Assembly (NCBI GenBank): GCA_001464385.1
Contig: LNFB01000242.1
Coordinates: forward strand, 1-64,000
DNA length: 64,000 nucleotides
Reading direction: 5' to 3'
Source of the DNA: Deltaproteobacteria bacterium Ga0077550
Lineage (GTDB): Bacteria; Myxococcota_A; Polyangia; Nannocystales; Nannocystaceae
In this document: piece after piece, positions 62,007-64,000 of the stretch
Position numbering within the stretch: the first letter of the stretch is position 1
How the letters are laid out: each line of letters begins with the position of its first letter
The notes under the pieces: generated by a model
Databases searched by the model: none
Told to the model about the DNA's origin: nothing
The model's input: only the letters and a program-made list of their open reading frames with translations
Program-made: the position numbers and the translations under genes

Positions 62007-62578
62007 GTCTCGCCTCCCAGAACCTCACGCAGGCGCGCGCGCGCCCGCGACAGTCGCGACTTCACGGTCCCGAGGTCGACGTCGAGCGCCTCGGCGATGT
62101 CGGCGTAGTCGAAGCCATGCAGCTCGCGCAGCAGGAACGCGGCGCGCAGCGGTGGCGACAGCGACAGCACGGCGGCCTCGATCCCACGGCCGACGAGCGG
62201 AGCGTCGTGGTCCGGGTCGCCCATGACGGCCGGCTGCAGATCCATGGTGTCGCCGTCGAACGAGACCCCGGGTCGTCGACGCAGCTCGTTGAGGGCGAGC
62301 CGGGTCGCGATCGTGAGCAGCCACGTCGAGAACTTCGCCCGACCATCGGAGGCGTAGCGAGGCAGGGCCCGGAACGCGCGCAGGAAGGTTTCCTGTGCGA
62401 GATCCTCGACGAGGGCGGTACGGCCCGAGGCGAGCAACACGCCACGCAGCTGCGAGAACACGGCCCGCTCGTAGCGCCGCACCAGGGCCCGGAACGCCGC
62501 GGGCTCGCCCCGGATCGCGGCCGCGAGCACTGCGGGCTCGTCGATCGCTTCGGCGGTGGCTACGCGCACGGTCGGCAT
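62003..62578 (-). CDS. ECF-type RNA polymerase sigma factor
   Basis: 191 residues. Region 2 shows FRALVRRYERAVFSQLRGVL and LVEDLAQETFLRAFRALPRY (DLAQETF), then KFSTWLLTIATRLALNELRR. Region 4 shows LSPPLRAAFLLRELHGFDYA and the recognition helix IAEALDVDLGTVKSRLSRAR. Start ATG 62578 places region 2 at residue 28. It is co-translated with the membrane protein after it, the usual sigma/anti-sigma pair. Confidence 0.92.
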   Translation of the reverse strand: MPTVRVATAEAIDEPAVLAAAIRGEPAAFRALVRRYERAVFSQLRGVLLASGRTALVEDLAQETFLRAFRALPRYASDGRAKFSTWLLTIATRLALNELRRRPGVSFDGDTMDLQPAVMGDPDHDAPLVGRGIEAAVLSLSPPLRAAFLLRELHGFDYADIAEALDVDLGTVKSRLSRARARLREVLGGET

Positions 62579-62643
62579 CGGCGGGCCGTGACACCCGCGC
62601 CCGCGGGACTTTGTTCCCAGGGACGCGGGGGGTTTGCGACCTC

Positions 62644-63285
62644 TCACGTTTCCGCGACGGCGGCGCCGCGCGCGAGCTTCTCGATCGCCTCGGCGGCCCG
62701 TCGCGCCCGCGTCGCTGGCCGTTTGGCCTCCCCGACCCACTGGCAGTACTCGCGCCGGTGCGACGGCGGCAGGCCATCGAAGGCCTTGCGCGCCTTGGGG
62801 GCCCCGGCCAGGGCCTGGGTCAGCTCGTCCGGGATCGCGGTGCTCCGCGGCTTGGCCACGATCGGCGCATCCGACTTCACGAGCGCCAGGGTGTCGGCGG
62901 CGATCATCGCGAGGCCGGGCGGGCGCATCCGCGGGGTGCCGACCAGCCGGCGCAGGCGCTCGAGGTTCGGCGCGGACCACTTCGACGCGTTGACCCGCCG
63001 CGTGAACTTGCGCGCGTAGGTCACGTCGTCGATGCGCCGGACCATGCTGTCGATCCAGCCCCAGCACAGCGCCTCGTCGAGGGCGTCGTCGTAGCTCAGC
63101 ACCTCGGTGGCCGCGCCCTTGGTGAACGCGACCCACACCACGCTCTCGCGGGCGTGGTGGGTCCGCAGCCACGTGCGCCACGCGGCCACGTCGACCTTCA
63201 GCACGGTCACCGGGGTCGGCTTGGGCCGCACGCGGCCCTTCGGACGCGTCGTCGGACGCGCCCGTTTGGTCGCTGCGCCGGACAT
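62644..63285 (-). CDS. YdeI/OmpD-associated family protein
   Basis: 213 residues. After a basic 27-residue tail, residues 35-130 carry WLRTHHARESVVWVAFTKGA, LSYDDALDEALCWGWIDSMV and YARKFTRRVNASKWSAPNLE. These match the YdeI/OmpD-associated (DUF1801-like) fold, whose biochemical role is not settled. The C-terminal part (LTQALAGAPKARKAFDGLPP, YCQWVGEAKRPATRARRAAE) is the family's second domain. The ATG at 63285 overlaps the stop of the M16 gene (TGATG), so it is probably in one operon with it. Confidence 0.85.
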   Translation of the reverse strand: MSGAATKRARPTTRPKGRVRPKPTPVTVLKVDVAAWRTWLRTHHARESVVWVAFTKGAATEVLSYDDALDEALCWGWIDSMVRRIDDVTYARKFTRRVNASKWSAPNLERLRRLVGTPRMRPPGLAMIAADTLALVKSDAPIVAKPRSTAIPDELTQALAGAPKARKAFDGLPPSHRREYCQWVGEAKRPATRARRAAEAIEKLARGAAVAET

Positions 63286-64000
63286 CACTCGGTCTTCGAC
63301 CCGGTGGTCTTCGACGCGGTGGTCTTCGGCGTCGCGGAGGCGGTGGGCTTCGCGTCCTTGGGCGCGTCGGTCTTGGGCGCGCCGCCCTCGGGCATCAGCA
63401 CGCCGGTGACCCGCGAGCGGTCGTTGAGGAACTTCTTCGCGGTCTTCTGCACGTTGGCGCCGGTGATGCGCGCCATCATCTCTTCTTGGTCGGTGATCTT
63501 CTTGGGGTCGGTGCCGTAGCGGAAGTGCTCCGCGAGCTGGCCGGCCCAGAATCGGTTCTCGCGCAGCGAGGTCTCGAACTGCCGCCGACGCTTCTCGCGG
63601 ATCTTCTCGAGCACGTCCTCACCGATGCCCTCGCGCTTGACCGACGTGATGATGCCGGAGACCGCGTCCTGCAGCTTCTGGGCGTTCTCGGGGGCGCAGC
63701 CGAAGCCGATCGTGTACGCGTAGGTCTGGCGCGGCCGGCGGGCGATGCCGCCGTTCGAGAAGGCGCCGTAGACCCCCGACATGTCCTCGCGCAGGACCTC
63801 GCGGAGCCGGATCTCGAGCACGTCGGCGAGGATCTCGAGGTCGTCCTCGGCCTGGGGCGTGTACCGCGTGTTGCCGTGGTACGTCATCATCACGAAGCTC
63901 TTGGGATCGACGCCCTTGGCGACGTCGAGCTTCTTGTCGCCGGCCGGCGGCTTGGCGCCGATGTCCTTCCACTTCTCCTTGCGGCCCGTGGTCGGCAGGC
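63285..64000 (-). CDS. M16 (insulinase) family zinc peptidase, C-terminal part (5' end outside window)
   Basis: About 238 residues of the non-catalytic second half of a PqqL/Pitrilysin-type peptidase. They include SFVMMTYHGNTRYTPQAED, DDLEILADVLEIRLREVLRE, YAYTIGFGCAPENAQKLQDA and EMMARITGANVQKTAKKFLN, ending in a Lys/Thr/Ala tail. The HxxEH zinc site is not in this part. Probably a periplasmic or surface processing peptidase. Confidence 0.88.
   Translation of the reverse strand, partial: LPTTGRKEKWKDIGAKPPAGDKKLDVAKGVDPKSFVMMTYHGNTRYTPQAEDDLEILADVLEIRLREVLREDMSGVYGAFSNGGIARRPRQTYAYTIGFGCAPENAQKLQDAVSGIITSVKREGIGEDVLEKIREKRRRQFETSLRENRFWAGQLAEHFRYGTDPKKITDQEEMMARITGANVQKTAKKFLNDRSRVTGVLMPEGGAPKTDAPKDAKPTASATPKTTASKTTGSKTE

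Overview
The window reads as a chromosome segment of a high-GC myxobacterium (Myxococcota). I would guess the Nannocystaceae or a relative, but that is inference. The support is about 70 percent GC, many Ser/Thr/Gly-rich lipoproteins, a myxobacterial-type Cys-rich (DUF4215-like) repeat protein, FG-GAP/IPT surface proteins, HDOD proteins, and a very high density of histidine kinases and response regulators. Coding is dense on both strands with many ATGA or GTGA stop/start overlaps. I saw no rRNA, tRNA or CRISPR array.

Layout. 1-3.4 kb holds the 5' part of a CheA gene (minus), an HDOD protein, a small tandem GspE-N-like protein and a degenerate kinase. 3.4-8.3 kb holds lipoproteins and unknowns, one of them frameshifted. 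8.4-9.3 kb holds a fragment of a flavin oxidoreductase and a hemerythrin-like protein. 9.5-14.5 kb holds a histidine kinase, arsenite oxidase genes aioB-aioA, and a single-domain response regulator. 15-17 kb holds a small gene broken by a 13-bp tandem duplication, a methyltransferase and the Cys-rich protein. 17-18.3 kb is a truncated haemoglobin plus ferredoxin-type reductase pair, in effect a split flavohaemoglobin. 18.5-20.6 kb holds an orphan MotB and a frameshifted HATPase-REC gene.

20.6-30.8 kb is a tightly packed nine-gene minus-strand operon: RedB-like thioredoxin-fold protein, three related histidine kinases, a FIST-domain sensor (the NosP superfamily), a REC-HDOD and a REC-HD-like regulator, a double V4R protein and a small unknown. 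It looks like one multi-input signalling module. 31-38.6 kb holds CheX, another REC-HDOD, and a seven-gene plus-strand operon with a DUF4388-like protein, an ABC-ATPase fused to a dual-specificity phosphatase, a roadblock-like protein and a coiled-coil protein. The last two operons are the best candidates for undescribed systems.

38.8-48.1 kb is a metal-efflux island: CzcA-type RND pump, adaptor and outer-membrane factor, controlled by a BlaI/CopY-like repressor and an M56 membrane protease with a His-rich loop. A divergent EamA permease with a His-rich tail flanks it. 48.2-55.9 kb is a run of secreted lipoproteins and beta-propellers. 56-59 kb holds membrane proteins, a GlxA-type regulator and decayed transposase remnants. 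59.2-64 kb holds a large lipoprotein with an operator-like palindrome, an ECF sigma factor with an unusual CxxCH-bearing anti-sigma partner, a YdeI-like protein and the 3' end of an M16 peptidase.

Several genes carry apparent single-base frameshifts. They may be true decay or consensus errors, and raw reads would settle this.
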